Shown here: positions 35,377 through 45,117 of the stretch, piece by piece
How the letters are laid out: every line of letters starts with the position of its first letter
Numbering within the stretch: position 1 is the stretch's first letter
NCBI GenBank assembly: GCA_054661495.1
Contig: BAAFSQ010000015.1
Coordinates: forward strand, 16,087 to 80,086
From: Zygophlyctis sp. KS116
Lineage: Eukaryota > Chytridiomycota
DNA length: 64,000 nucleotides
Reading direction: 5' to 3'
The notes under the pieces: model-generated
The model's input: only the letters and a program-made list of their open reading frames with translations
Databases searched by the model: none
What the model was told of the DNA's origin: nothing
Program-made: the position numbers and the translations under genes

Positions 35377-36129
35377 ATGAAAAAGGCAATTCTTGATCAT
35401 TATTCATGGACTTTTGCCTATTCTATCTACCACCCAGTATTTTATTCCTGCATAAAGACAAATTATACTCCAAGTCATGTAAACTCTTGGCCAATGAAAA
35501 AAATTTACAATGAATCAACAACATTATCAGAAATTGATTTAAAATCAACAGAAATTTCTCATGAAAAAGGAAATCTTCAAGCTTACCAGTGGGCTAATCA
35601 GTACAATTTCAATGATGAATCACAGGTGTCGGATCATGTCTTGGAAAAAGGAAGAAAAATTCTACTAAAGAGATTTGCTAAAAGGCATGATTTAGTCTCT
35701 TTATCTAATCTCTTATCAAATTCAGATGTTTCTAGTCAAGATTATTATCTAGTAGCATCTACTATTATAAAAGAAGGTTCACTAGAGGAATTATTACAAT
35801 TATTAGAAAAAGGATTAGAGTCTAAAATTCCTCCTAGAATTGGTATTTTATTAAAGATTTTTGAAAAAGCTGTAAATCTAGGACATCAAAAGGCTTGTAC
35901 TACAATTTGGAATTATTTTTCATTGATTCCTAAAAACTTTAGACTAGAAAGGGCAGTCTTGTTGAAATTAAATTTGGTAAAAAACGATCAGGAATTATTT
36001 TCAGTCTTTGAAAAAGCTAAAGAATGGAGTGTTTTATCCCCAAAAGTAAGGTTGGGAATTTTACAAACTGCAAAGAGATTTTCTTCAAAGTATGAGGCAG
36101 ACTGGAAATTTCGTCTATTAAAGAAATAA
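35377..36129 (+). CDS. Unrecognised helical-repeat-like protein
   Basis: Single-exon 250-residue protein. The N-terminus is aromatic-rich without a clear signal (MKKAILDHYSWTFAYS), then repeated amphipathic helices of PPR/TPR-like spacing (HDLVSLSNLLSNSDVSS, SLEELLQLLEKGLES, GILLKIFEKAVNLGHQKACTTIW, LFSVFEKAKEWS). It could be a divergent organellar PPR/TPR protein, but no repeat matches a consensus well enough to name. Confidence 0.6.
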   Translation: MKKAILDHYSWTFAYSIYHPVFYSCIKTNYTPSHVNSWPMKKIYNESTTLSEIDLKSTEISHEKGNLQAYQWANQYNFNDESQVSDHVLEKGRKILLKRFAKRHDLVSLSNLLSNSDVSSQDYYLVASTIIKEGSLEELLQLLEKGLESKIPPRIGILLKIFEKAVNLGHQKACTTIWNYFSLIPKNFRLERAVLLKLNLVKNDQELFSVFEKAKEWSVLSPKVRLGILQTAKRFSSKYEADWKFRLLKK

Positions 36130-36204
36130 CTCTGTTGAAATGTAGTAAAATTAGAATCAATAGAAATCACTTTTATTTTTCTTCATTGTCCAATCTCAAC
36201 TTAC

Positions 36205-36600
36205 TTAGTAAGTTTTATAGTTAGCCTGACATTGCTTAAACATATCCAAATAGAATTGACAAGGAGCAATATCATTTGCGTTTGAGTCTAAACATTTCAT
36301 AAAGGCTTTCTGATCAGTTTCACAAGGATTTGTTTCCTGCTGCTGTGGTTGATCCTGAGGCTGTTGAGCTGGCTGAGAACTTCCACCAAACATTGAAGTC
36401 AAACCATGACCAAGCGTATGACCAATAGTAGATCCTACAGCAACCCCGGCAGCTGTAGAAGCCATATTAGCAAAGAGAGAAGGCTGCTGTTGAGCTGGAG
36501 CCTGCATTGGGGGTTGAGGAGGAGCATGAGGTGCTACTGAGCTAGAGGAAGCTGAGCGTCTCTGAGATGAGGAAGGTCTAGAAGATCTTGATCTTGGCAT
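36205..36600 (-). CDS. CHCHD2: CHCHD2/CHCHD10-like twin-CX9C mitochondrial protein (MIX17)
   Basis: Intermembrane-space protein. A Ser/Arg-rich targeting N-terminus, a Pro/Gln-rich linker, the conserved Gly/Ala helix (GVAVGSTIGHTLGHGL) and a C-terminal CHCH domain with two CX9C motifs (CETDQKAFMKC and CQFYLDMFKQC). 131 residues, normal for the family. Import by MIA40 disulfide relay is expected. Single exon, ATG 36598-36600. Confidence 0.92.
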   Translation of the reverse strand: MPRSRSSRPSSSQRRSASSSSVAPHAPPQPPMQAPAQQQPSLFANMASTAAGVAVGSTIGHTLGHGLTSMFGGSSQPAQQPQDQPQQQETNPCETDQKAFMKCLDSNANDIAPCQFYLDMFKQCQANYKTY

Positions 36601-37025
36601 TTTTTAACGCCATGACGCCACCGGAATTTGATTTCGCGATTCTAGAAGCCCTACGATTTGAACCACAAACATTACCTATTAATAGCAATAATTTGCCACA
36701 TGGAATGGAGGAAATTATATTTAATAGGTAATGGTATAAGCTGGATATGGAGTTAATTAATGGTATAAAATTGATTGTTCACGTCATTCTCATTTCTCTT
36801 TCAATTACATGCTTTCTCATACTTTACATACTTGATTAATTACATGGTGAATCCTCATAATAATTATACACTGAATTCAAATCGCACAAATTTTCTCTAT
36901 ATCCCGGAATGATTTACAGAAAATTCAAAGAGAAAATTTAAGAGAAAATTTACAAGGAAATTTTAGGGTTAAATACCCATCAGGTCTAGGGTTATTTTAA
37001 CTTTGGCACAGGAGCATCTCCGGAG
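36601..37025 (+). other. 425-nt spacer with a possible small transmembrane reading frame (36612-36839)
   Basis: From ATG 36612 a 39-codon frame (MTPPEFDFAILEALRFEP...) ends at TAA but continues in the same frame for about 35 codons, including a strongly hydrophobic helix (IKLIVHVILISLSITCF) up to TAA 36837-36839. Alternatively a 30-codon peptide starts at ATG 36747 (MELINGIKL). A 25-nt GT...AG segment spanning the first stop would shift frame, so ordinary splicing does not explain it. The 3' half of the spacer has only AT-rich sequence with GAGAAAATTT repeats. Confidence 0.3.
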
Positions 37026-37838
37026 ATGACTCCGTTATCTAGATTTATGCAATTCACTACATTTTTTTCTAGCAATGACTCTAATGCTTCGACTTTTAAC
37101 CCACTGGATTATAATTATTGGCGATCAGTTGTATCTGCATGTTTTGCCCCAAATGCAATGATCAAAATTCAAATGAAAGCAGCACATTCGGATGATACTA
37201 GATCTTTTGATCTGGATTCATCTCTAATGGCTAGATTTTTTCTTGTAACTTTCCAATCAGGAGTTTCTGGACTAAAGTTTGTACTTTCATCTTCAGAAAT
37301 TGTATATTCTGTATCTGGCTCTGTTTTAGATGCACCAAATGCTTGCATGTTGTTTACATATGAATTATGCTCAATTATAGTAGAGGGGCATTTAAGAGTA
37401 CATTATGATCAAAATTTAAATATTCAACTCTTGGAATGGCAAGAAAAATCATTTTCTGAATACATTCAAAGAAACTTTCTCTTCTCAAAAAATGAAGAAA
37501 TGGTTGCAATACCGGAAAGTCCTGTAAATGTAAGGTTTTTAAAAAATTTTAAATTTAAAGGAGTTTGGAATTTCCGAAAGATCAATGAGATGTTTAGAAA
37601 TCGCTGAAGTTATGTATCATTTGGGAGATTTGACTCAATTAAGTCTTCAATTGAAATGTGGTCCTCTAGGTATTTGATTAATAGAACTTAAAATTTAGAA
37701 ATTCTTCGTAATTATATTACGCTGACTAATCGACGACCGTCTAATTCTGCACCATCACCAACAGGGTCCACCAATGGACGAAATGCATCTGACTTTGTAT
37801 TATCTTCGACTCCAGCTCCCTCAGAGGAAAAAATATAG
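37026..37838 (+). CDS. LIM-domain-binding (LDB/Chip/Adn1-type) transcription cofactor
   Basis: The LDB dimerisation-domain pattern is visible: a start like NPLDYNYWRSVVSACFAPNAMIKI, FFLVTFQSGVSGLKFVL, HYDQNLNIQLLEWQ. After a 31-nt intron near 37531-37561 comes the diagnostic EFGISERSMRCLEIAEVM. The unspliced frame instead runs to a false stop at 37607. A second intron of about 29 nt leads to a Ser/Pro-rich tail ending TAG 37836-37838. The protein is shorter than animal LDB1. Fungal members bridge transcription factors. Confidence 0.75.
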
Positions 37839-37852
37839 AAAGGAAATAAAAA

Positions 37853-40800
37853 CTAGTAAAATTCTTCAAATTCAAAGACTTCCAAGCATGAAATGTCCGC
37901 CTCTACAATTTTGGTCTTGGAATTTTCAGTAGCCGGGTCTAGTAAATCATTTATAGATGAGTCTGATAGTTCTGAATGACTATCAGAGTATTCTTGTTGA
38001 ACTTGAGTATCTTTTATGTCGCAATCAACATTTTGTGTTTCAGTGGTATGAGTATGGTCTATATTATCAACATTTGATTCTTCATGATCCGGCGGTACTG
38101 TCAGAATCTCGCCATGTATATTTGAAGTATCATTGTTAAAGTCGTCATCGCTGATGAAGTCTAGGAAGTTCTCCAAACTTTCCTCTACTTGTTTTTTGTC
38201 ACTCACTCGTTCTTTCAGACTTGAATCAATTGCTTCCGGTAATATATTCGGACATTGATTTCGTTCAGTTCTGTCCAGCTCTATATTTTCATCATTCAGA
38301 AGATCTTTAAATTCCAAACTATTGAGAATTTCTAGAATTATTCATTCATTTTGATAATTACTAAGCCGTTTAATTATTGATGACCAGAGGGGATTACACA
38401 TCAAAAGATCTTCACTCCCAAAGACAAGCAAATTCCTAAATGTTAGACTTAACAAGTATTTGAAACCTTTTTGCCCTGGTAAGAGCAACATTAATGCGGC
38501 GGGCATCATCAATAAATCCGATATGGTTTGTCCTGATTGTAGAAAGCACTATTACATCCTTTTCAGCTCCCTGAAATGCATCAACCGTAGAAACTTGCAA
38601 ACCTGAATACTCTTTACCTCCAATTGCTTCAATAAGAGATAGAATATAATCCACTTGACCTTTATCTGATATTAAATCAACCAAGACTCACATAATGCTA
38701 TTATTCCTATTTGTTTCCCAGAAATGCCTTTTTCAATTAAGGAGCTTACAAAGCTAATGATAGTTTCCGCTTCTTGTACATTTATAAATGAAAGCTTGGC
38801 GTTCTTCTCAATTCCAGAGGTATCAACAAATGCTAAAGAAGGTAGCGACGGTATTACTGAGATTAAATCACTAGTTTGAGGACCATGGGTTAGTAGGCCT
38901 TTGTAAAATAATTCATTACTTAAAGATCCAATCAAAGGATGGCATCGATACTGGATCCCAAGTAGAATTGGAATTACATCAGTTTTGGCCATTCTTTCAA
39001 AAAATGTGAAATCGAGACCTGAAGCGCCTTTATTACATTGTGTCGTAATTGTAGGAGGCAGCTGTAGAGGGTCACCAACCAGAAGCAACCTTTCCGCTCC
39101 AAATCTAACTATGGGGAGCATAGATGTGGGCTCCGTCATCTGGCTACATTCATCCAAAATGACAACATTCGCATGAAAATCGGACATCATTTCAAAACTT
39201 GTTGCTAAGCAAGTGACTCCAACAACAAAAGCATTGGAAATGATGGACTTATTTTCATTTGAAGTAAACTTTTTGATGGTGATCAGTATATCTAGAAGAT
39301 CATTACGTACAGTTTTACCTTCTCTTTCATTTGAAGATAAATTTGAATTTTTCAACATACTATTCAATTCCTTCAGATCTATTTTGAACTAAAAACAAAA
39401 TCTACCTTCATTTGTCGATTTAATTTGCTGAGCGGTAAATGGCAGAATTCTTTTTGCAATTTTTTTGAGACTTCCAACTCGTACAAACGACTTAAAGTTT
39501 AATTCAAGAAGACTTAATAAAACACGATCCACAGCTACATTCGTATTTGAGGATACTAGTATTCTAAAGTTTGATGACTTTAGCAAACCAGAAATAAATG
39601 CACGATGATAAAAAATTATAAGAACAGCCGTTAGATATGATTTACCTGCTCCAAACGCCTAATTACCGTTAATATCTTTAACATACACCATGAGCCAAAG
39701 TTATGGGATTCGATTGTCCAATGCAAGAGTTGGCGGATGATAATAAAACCGCATTCTGATCCTTGTTCAAATTAAATTCATCAGAAACTTGAGCCATCAA
39801 GGTTATAAAAGCGTTTGCATTTCCCGGTAAAACTAATGGCGTACTTTTGATTGTTTGTTCATCATTAGCGAGTATAGTTCCCAGCAATGGTGAGTTTGGC
39901 AAATTCTGAATCAAATTTGGTATTGCACATAACTCCCCACAAGCATTTAACAAACGAATTCCAATCACATTCTCTGGCCCATTCTGTCCTTTTAGAATAT
40001 ATTGAGCTTTTAGAACATCTTTTTGGGAAACCGGACAAATTTCAATCATTCCATTTGATAAAGGACCGAAAAAAGTACTGGTTGCCAGAAAGTTTGTTGT
40101 AAAATCATTACTTGTAGATATCACCCAGATATCATCTTTTGAATACATTGAGTGGTGTTCCTTATTTGACAAGTGTAAAGCGTAATATTTATTTTGATGA
40201 TTTTGTTTGTTTTTCTGATCTTTTTTCTTTAATACACTAATATATTAATCATTTAAAATATCTTCAACCTTAGCTCTATACTTGCATAATATGATATTCC
40301 GCTACTCCTTAAAAATGCCTCTAATTTTGATAAATCCTTGTCTCTGAAATTTTTTAGTTTTTGATTATATGTTGCAGCTATTTGTGAGATTTGGATTTGA
40401 ATATTTTCATTAATCGCTCTTGAAAATGTATCTATATACTCCCCTAAATCTATTAAAAGAATTTTCATTTACCTATATTCCTAAATCTGTTTGGAATATT
40501 AAGACCTCTTTGTCCGATAATCGTGTTTTGTATTTCTTGGATTGAAGGAAAGAAAAGATTAGTAAATTCTTTTTCCTGAGATTTGACCTTTATGTTTTCA
40601 TAATTTTCTTGAGTATCCTTGGGAGCCATGGGAGCCATTGGAGAATCGGACATGTCACTGTCTGATGAACGCCAGCTACTAAAGCATGTTTGAGGCTTGG
40701 GTTTATGCACTATAGGTTTGGATTTGACTTGAAGTTTGTTGGGGCTATGTCTAAAGCTTGGGGGTTCAGACATATGAATTGGCTCCGATTCCGATGGGCG

Positions 40801-41082
40801 CAGAACTTGTGTTTGTCGAATTTTCTTTACAGAGAGAGGCTTAAACTTTCTTTTTCTTATAGATGGAATGGGATCAGAAACTTGCTCTTGATTCTGTACA
40901 TCCACCAAATACTTTTCCATTGTTAAAAGTGAATCAGTACTTGAACCCTTCCACGATGAATCAATGAGATTTCCTAGACTATCATATAATTGAGATTTCC
41001 CTTGTTTGACTTTTAAAGTACCGTCTGACCACGGTTTGATTTTTCTGTTTTTGTAAAGGAGAGATGTGTACAAGACATTCAT
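37853..41082 (-). CDS. ZGRF1: ZGRF1-like protein: DUF2439 plus UPF1-like SF1 helicase
   Basis: Single long gene reconstructed through several micro-introns. N-terminal DUF2439/Mte1-type domain ([21 protein letters not shown]), a basic linker, then a ZGRF1-type segment ([18 protein letters not shown]). A 32-nt intron near 40236-40267 leads to [16 protein letters not shown]. The helicase follows with GAFGAGKSY (motif I), [26 protein letters not shown] (motif II), [12 protein letters not shown] (III), QYRCHPLIG (IV), [18 protein letters not shown] (V) and [12 protein letters not shown] (VI), then an acidic tail. The GRF zinc finger of vertebrate ZGRF1 is not seen. Role: replication-fork and recombination-intermediate processing. 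Confidence 0.82.
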
Positions 41083-41203
41083 ATTTTCTACTTTTAAGTC
41101 GTAAAACCTTTGATAGCAGTTTAGGTGTCAATTGCAGTGGGCGTATCGCTATAAAGGTAAAATCAATTATCAATAATTCAAGGAGTCACGGAGTCAAGCA
41201 GAT

Positions 41204-41930
41204 AATGATTACGCTCTCAGAACTCTGTATCAAATCTCTTTTAAAAAACTATAAAGACATTAGATCATTGATTGGTCTTCCTGGATCTCTCTCTAAAATA
41301 ATTCTAGAAAAGGCTAGAGAGCGAGGGATATCAACAAGCACAGAGTTTCTAAAGATTTTTTTGGAATTTATTGATGAAAAGTTGGTTTTATCGCTTAATG
41401 ATTATGAATTTCAGAAATTCTTTTCTAAAAACTTGACTTTTTCTCTAGAAATTTCAAGTCTGGACTTGACTGGAGTCAAATCAATCAATGATGGCTCAAT
41501 GCTCACCATTTTAAAATTTAGAAATTTACAATCTTTAAATCTCTCATTTACTCTCGTGTCGGATTTGGGACTCTCTCATTTACTAAGGCCGCTTCCAAAC
41601 TCTGGACTCTGTCAGCTCAAATTTCTAAATATTTCAGGGACTAAAATTACAAGATGTAAATTATTTAAATTAATTGATTTTCCTAATATTTCTATAATCA
41701 ATGTCTCGTATTTACTCTCTAAAAAAGAATCATTACAAATATTCTCTAAAGATCTTGGCTGGGAACTTTGCAAAGACAAAATTCAGGATCAACAGGAATT
41801 ATACTTTTCAAGAGACTTTAAAGCGTGGATTTTAGATTTACCTTTAAAAGAATTTAAAGAATCTGATCACACATTTAAACTAGATCCTTATCTAGCTTTT
41901 AGACCAAGACTAACCTTTAAAAGACTCTAG
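41204..41930 (+). CDS. LRRC42-like leucine-rich-repeat protein
   Basis: About 240 residues, single exon, ATG 41204. N-terminus LSELCIKSLLKNYKDIRSLI followed by GLPGSLSKIILEKA matches the start of LRRC42-type proteins. LRRs follow: LEISSLDLTGVKSI, LQSLNLSFTLVSDLGLSHLL, LKFLNISGTKIT. The function of LRRC42 is not well known. The upstream open frame overlaps the divergent ZGRF1 start and is ignored. Its stop codon shares bases with the stop of the convergent RING gene. Confidence 0.6.
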
Positions 41931-42877
41931 ATTCTTTTAAAAGGAACTGTAGATCTATTTTTTTCAGGCTCTATAATGACACGATTAACTGGTTCAGTAA
42001 AGCGTAAAGAATTAAATCCCACTTTTGATTTCTTGAATGATCCAGGAGGTATTATTCTCTCTGTTTCCAAAACTCTTTGACGAATTTTTGCAGTTTGTTC
42101 AGACCTTTGATTCTCTTTCATGCCACTTATTTTCAAAAATTCAACTTGATTCTCCAAGTCTTTATTTACAGACTTGTATTTCAAAAGTTTCTTTTTCAAT
42201 GTACTTATAGTCTGATTAGACTCTAAAAGCCATGAATTTGTCTCTCCTACTTTTCTAATTTTTAGAAAACTTTAGAATTACTTGTGATAATCAAATAGTA
42301 ATTCTTTTAAATCTATAGAATCTAAACTAGACTCTAATTCATCCCAACAACCTTGCCATTTCCTTAAATCAAAATCACTAGAGAAATTCCAATGTTTAGT
42401 AAATACTTCTGCTTTAATCCTTTTAGCCTTTTCCTCTTGTAGACTAGCTTTTACATTGTCTAAATTGTCTAAATTTATCTTTAATTGAATTTCCAGTTTA
42501 GAAATTTGTTTTTTCGACTCTGATAAACATTTCAATAATTTGTCCTTTACAATATAGTTTTCTGAATTTGTAGCTCTTAATTCCTCTATTTCTCGTAAAA
42601 ATAAAGTCTGATTCTTTTTAAGACTTGAATTTTCCAAACTTAAATTCTGTAATTCAGTAGACTCTTTTCCCAATGCATTTTCTTGAATATTTTGAATTAT
42701 TTCTACTGGTAAAAGTAGAATATCCTTTAATAAAAAATCCTTTTTACACAATGGACATGATTTTTGTACTTTAAACCATTTCTTTATACAAGATTCATGA
42801 TACCAATGACTACAATTCCTCAATACTCCAAAATTAGAGTCTGTAGAGTCTAAACAAATACAGCAAACAACCACCAT
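41927..42877 (-). CDS. RING-H2 and coiled-coil protein, TRAIP-like E3 ligase
   Basis: N-terminal RING (CCICLD, CSHWYHESCIKKWF, CPLCKKDF) directly followed by a long coiled coil (SLENSSLKKNQTLF, LLKCLSESKKQISKLEIQLK) and a basic C-terminal tail. That order is typical of TRAIP, the replisome-coupled ubiquitin ligase. A 27-nt intron near 42253-42279 joins the coiled coil to its second part (NSWLLESNQTISTLKKKLL). ATG 42877 gives MVVVCCICLD; the longer open frame only starts at GTG. The stop overlaps that of the convergent LRRC42-like gene. Confidence 0.62.
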
Positions 42878-42893
42878 TCCCTGTCCAAGCACT

Positions 42894-42930
42894 ATGCTTT
42901 TGCGTGCTTTTAGATGCTTTTGCGTGCTTT
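42894..42930 (-). repeat. Two-copy 17-nt direct repeat upstream of RING gene
   Basis: ATGCTTTTGCGTGCTTT occurs at 42894-42910 and 42914-42930 (20-nt period), starting 17 nt upstream of the minus-strand start codon at 42877. The remaining spacer to 43102 is AT-rich without other recognisable features. Confidence 0.9.
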
Positions 42931-43102
42931 AAAAGTAAAATTTTACAACCGTACAAGCAATGCTTAGACTCCTTTCCTAGACAAAGGGGATTTTTCCGTC
43001 ACGCTTAAATTTGCATGCTTGGCATCTAAACCGTTTAAAATTTTACAGAAAACAAGAAAATTTTTACTGATTACAAGCTTGGTCTAAAACTGAATTCTTA
43101 AA

Positions 43103-43414
43103 ATGATACTGATCTCCAATACATACTCTGATAGATGTACATTCTCTGATAGAAAATTTAATTGTCATTCTTGTCAGTCTTCCTTTAAGAGATTAGAACA
43201 TTTAAAGCGGCATCAGTTTTCTCATTCAGTTAAAAACACTGGGGTTAAACCATTTCAATGCAGCGTTTGTAGAAAATATTACTCTAGATTTGATTCATTA
43301 AAGCTGCATGCATTCAATTCACATTCTATTTGTTTAGCTTGGAAGGAATATAAACATATCATTCATGATTGGAATCCTCCGTTCAGAAATAAGATTCAGG
43401 ATTTGATAAATTGA
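43103..43414 (+). CDS. Small two-finger C2H2 zinc-finger protein
   Basis: 103 residues with two classical C2H2 fingers: CHSCQSSFKRLEHLKRHQFSH and CSVCRKYYSRFDSLKLHAFNSH, linked by a short SVKNTGVKPFQ linker like that of fungal Msn2/Zap-type regulators. It is probably a DNA-binding transcription factor; the target is unknown. Single exon, ATG 43103. The next gene on the same strand starts 19 nt after its stop. Confidence 0.78.
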   Translation: MILISNTYSDRCTFSDRKFNCHSCQSSFKRLEHLKRHQFSHSVKNTGVKPFQCSVCRKYYSRFDSLKLHAFNSHSICLAWKEYKHIIHDWNPPFRNKIQDLIN

Positions 43415-43433
43415 AATAAAACTAGTACATTTA

Positions 43434-45080
43434 ATGACTATTCCAAATTTGAAAGGATTGACTTTTGGTCAAATGCAAGAGCTCTTGCAACAAGTTTTAG
43501 AGGACTCTGAGAAGAAGGATCAAGGTAGAGTAGTCTGCTAATTATTAGATTTAGTTTTAGCAGGGGAAATAGGCTCAAGGCTTTTACAAGAGAAAATGGG
43601 ACTGGAAGCTGAAACAAGGTCAAATAAGGAAAAGATTAAAGACTTGGAAGGAACTATTGGGGAATTGGAGGATACGATTTCTCATAAACAAGATGAAATT
43701 CAAGTTTTAATGCAGAAATCTAATAATTCTAATGATAATCTGGAATTAATGTGTAGAAAATATGAATTATTACTAAAAGAAACGCAGTCTCAAAGGAACG
43801 AGTTCTTGTTGCAAGTCACGACAATACAAGAAAAGTCCAAAAGTCTTAAACAAGATATAATATCTAAAAATAATGAATATAATCAGTTAGAAAAGGTTTA
43901 TCAGTCTACAGTAAACATGGTCAAAGATTTGAAAAATGATAATTTACAGTTAAAACAGAGTCTAGATCATTCAAAAATTCAAGTAAAGGATTTACAGTCG
44001 CATATATCTAGATTAGAGACGTCTAATAAGGAATTGAATCTTATGAATTATGAATTAGTAGATCTAAGACAGGTTGTAGAGGATCAAAAGACTCGTATAG
44101 ATATATTAGAATGGGAAAATAATCAGTTGAATGTCTCATTAGAAGACACAAAAAGTAGGCTGGGGAAATATGAGGAAGGAGTTGATCCAAAAATTTCTTT
44201 TTCAAAGAGTATCTTGTCCGAAATTGATGAAAAAAGAGTAAAGGCTGAACAGGAAGCTAATGATATAAGTCAAAAGCATCAGGGTCTATTAAAGGCTCAT
44301 ACTCTTACAGTAAGGCAAAAAGAACGAATGAAAAATCATATTTCAAGACTGACTCAACTTTCTCAAAAACAATCGGCAGAGCATAGAGTTGAAATTTTAG
44401 AAGCAGAATTGAGTCAAGCTCTTAGTGAAAATCAGGATCTAGAACAGAAATTATTATATTTCTCAAAAAATCCAAGATCAAGGGCGTCTTCAGATGGAAT
44501 TTCGGATGAAGATGAAAAAACATTAATCTCAAAATTGCTGATGGATAATAACAAACTTAATCAAGAAATTAAGACGCTTCATATGCTCAAGCTAAATGAA
44601 GCAGATAAGGTTCGGACGGCATATTCTCTTTTACATAATAAAGAACAAGAATTAGATCAAATTAGGACTCAGTTTGCTCAAACTAAATTTGATCTGGATG
44701 AAGCTTTACTTAAATTACAGAATCCGGACGCATTTAAATTTGAAGAATCTCTACAAGATAAATTGAAAACCCCTATCGATTCAGATGAAAATGAACAAAT
44801 TGATGTTATAACAGACAAAGAAGTAGTATCAGTATCAAGTATGGAAAAAATAGGAAGTGAGTCTTTGCAGGAATCGGTTAGTATTTCAGAAGACTCATCA
44901 ATTGATACTGAGGCTATTGAAAATGCACTTAGTAGTGTTTCAACACATTTATCCAGTTGTGGATTCGCCAAAGATGATTTGTCCGAAGCTGATTTATCAG
45001 ATTCTGAAGACATGATTCCTTCATCAAGAAACATAAAATTGGACAGGGCTAAAATAGGGCAAGAATGTAACCAACAGTAA
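43434..45080 (+). CDS. Long coiled-coil protein with CC1-box-like N-terminus (dynein adaptor-like)
   Basis: ATG 43434 (MTIPNLKGLTFGQMQELL) followed by a 24-nt intron 43525-43548, which restores DLVLAGEIGSRLLQEK. That segment resembles the CC1 box/HAP1-N segment of dynein activating adaptors (BICD, TRAK/HAP1, Spindly), where AAxxG binds dynein light intermediate chain. About 400 residues of coiled coil follow, with an acidic Ser-rich C-terminal tail (SISEDSSIDTEAIE, DLSEADLSDSED) suited to cargo binding or phosphorylation. Cargo adaptor is an inference; a golgin-like or structural coiled coil is the alternative. Confidence 0.6.
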
Positions 45081-45117
45081 ATAACTCTGTTTCTATTCCC
45101 AAAAAAATAAATTTCTA

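Noticed and set aside
36956-37005. TTAGGG-like motifs suggesting an internal telomeric repeat
   Set aside because: Only two isolated TAGGGTTA-like occurrences, not tandem; could be a promoter element or chance.
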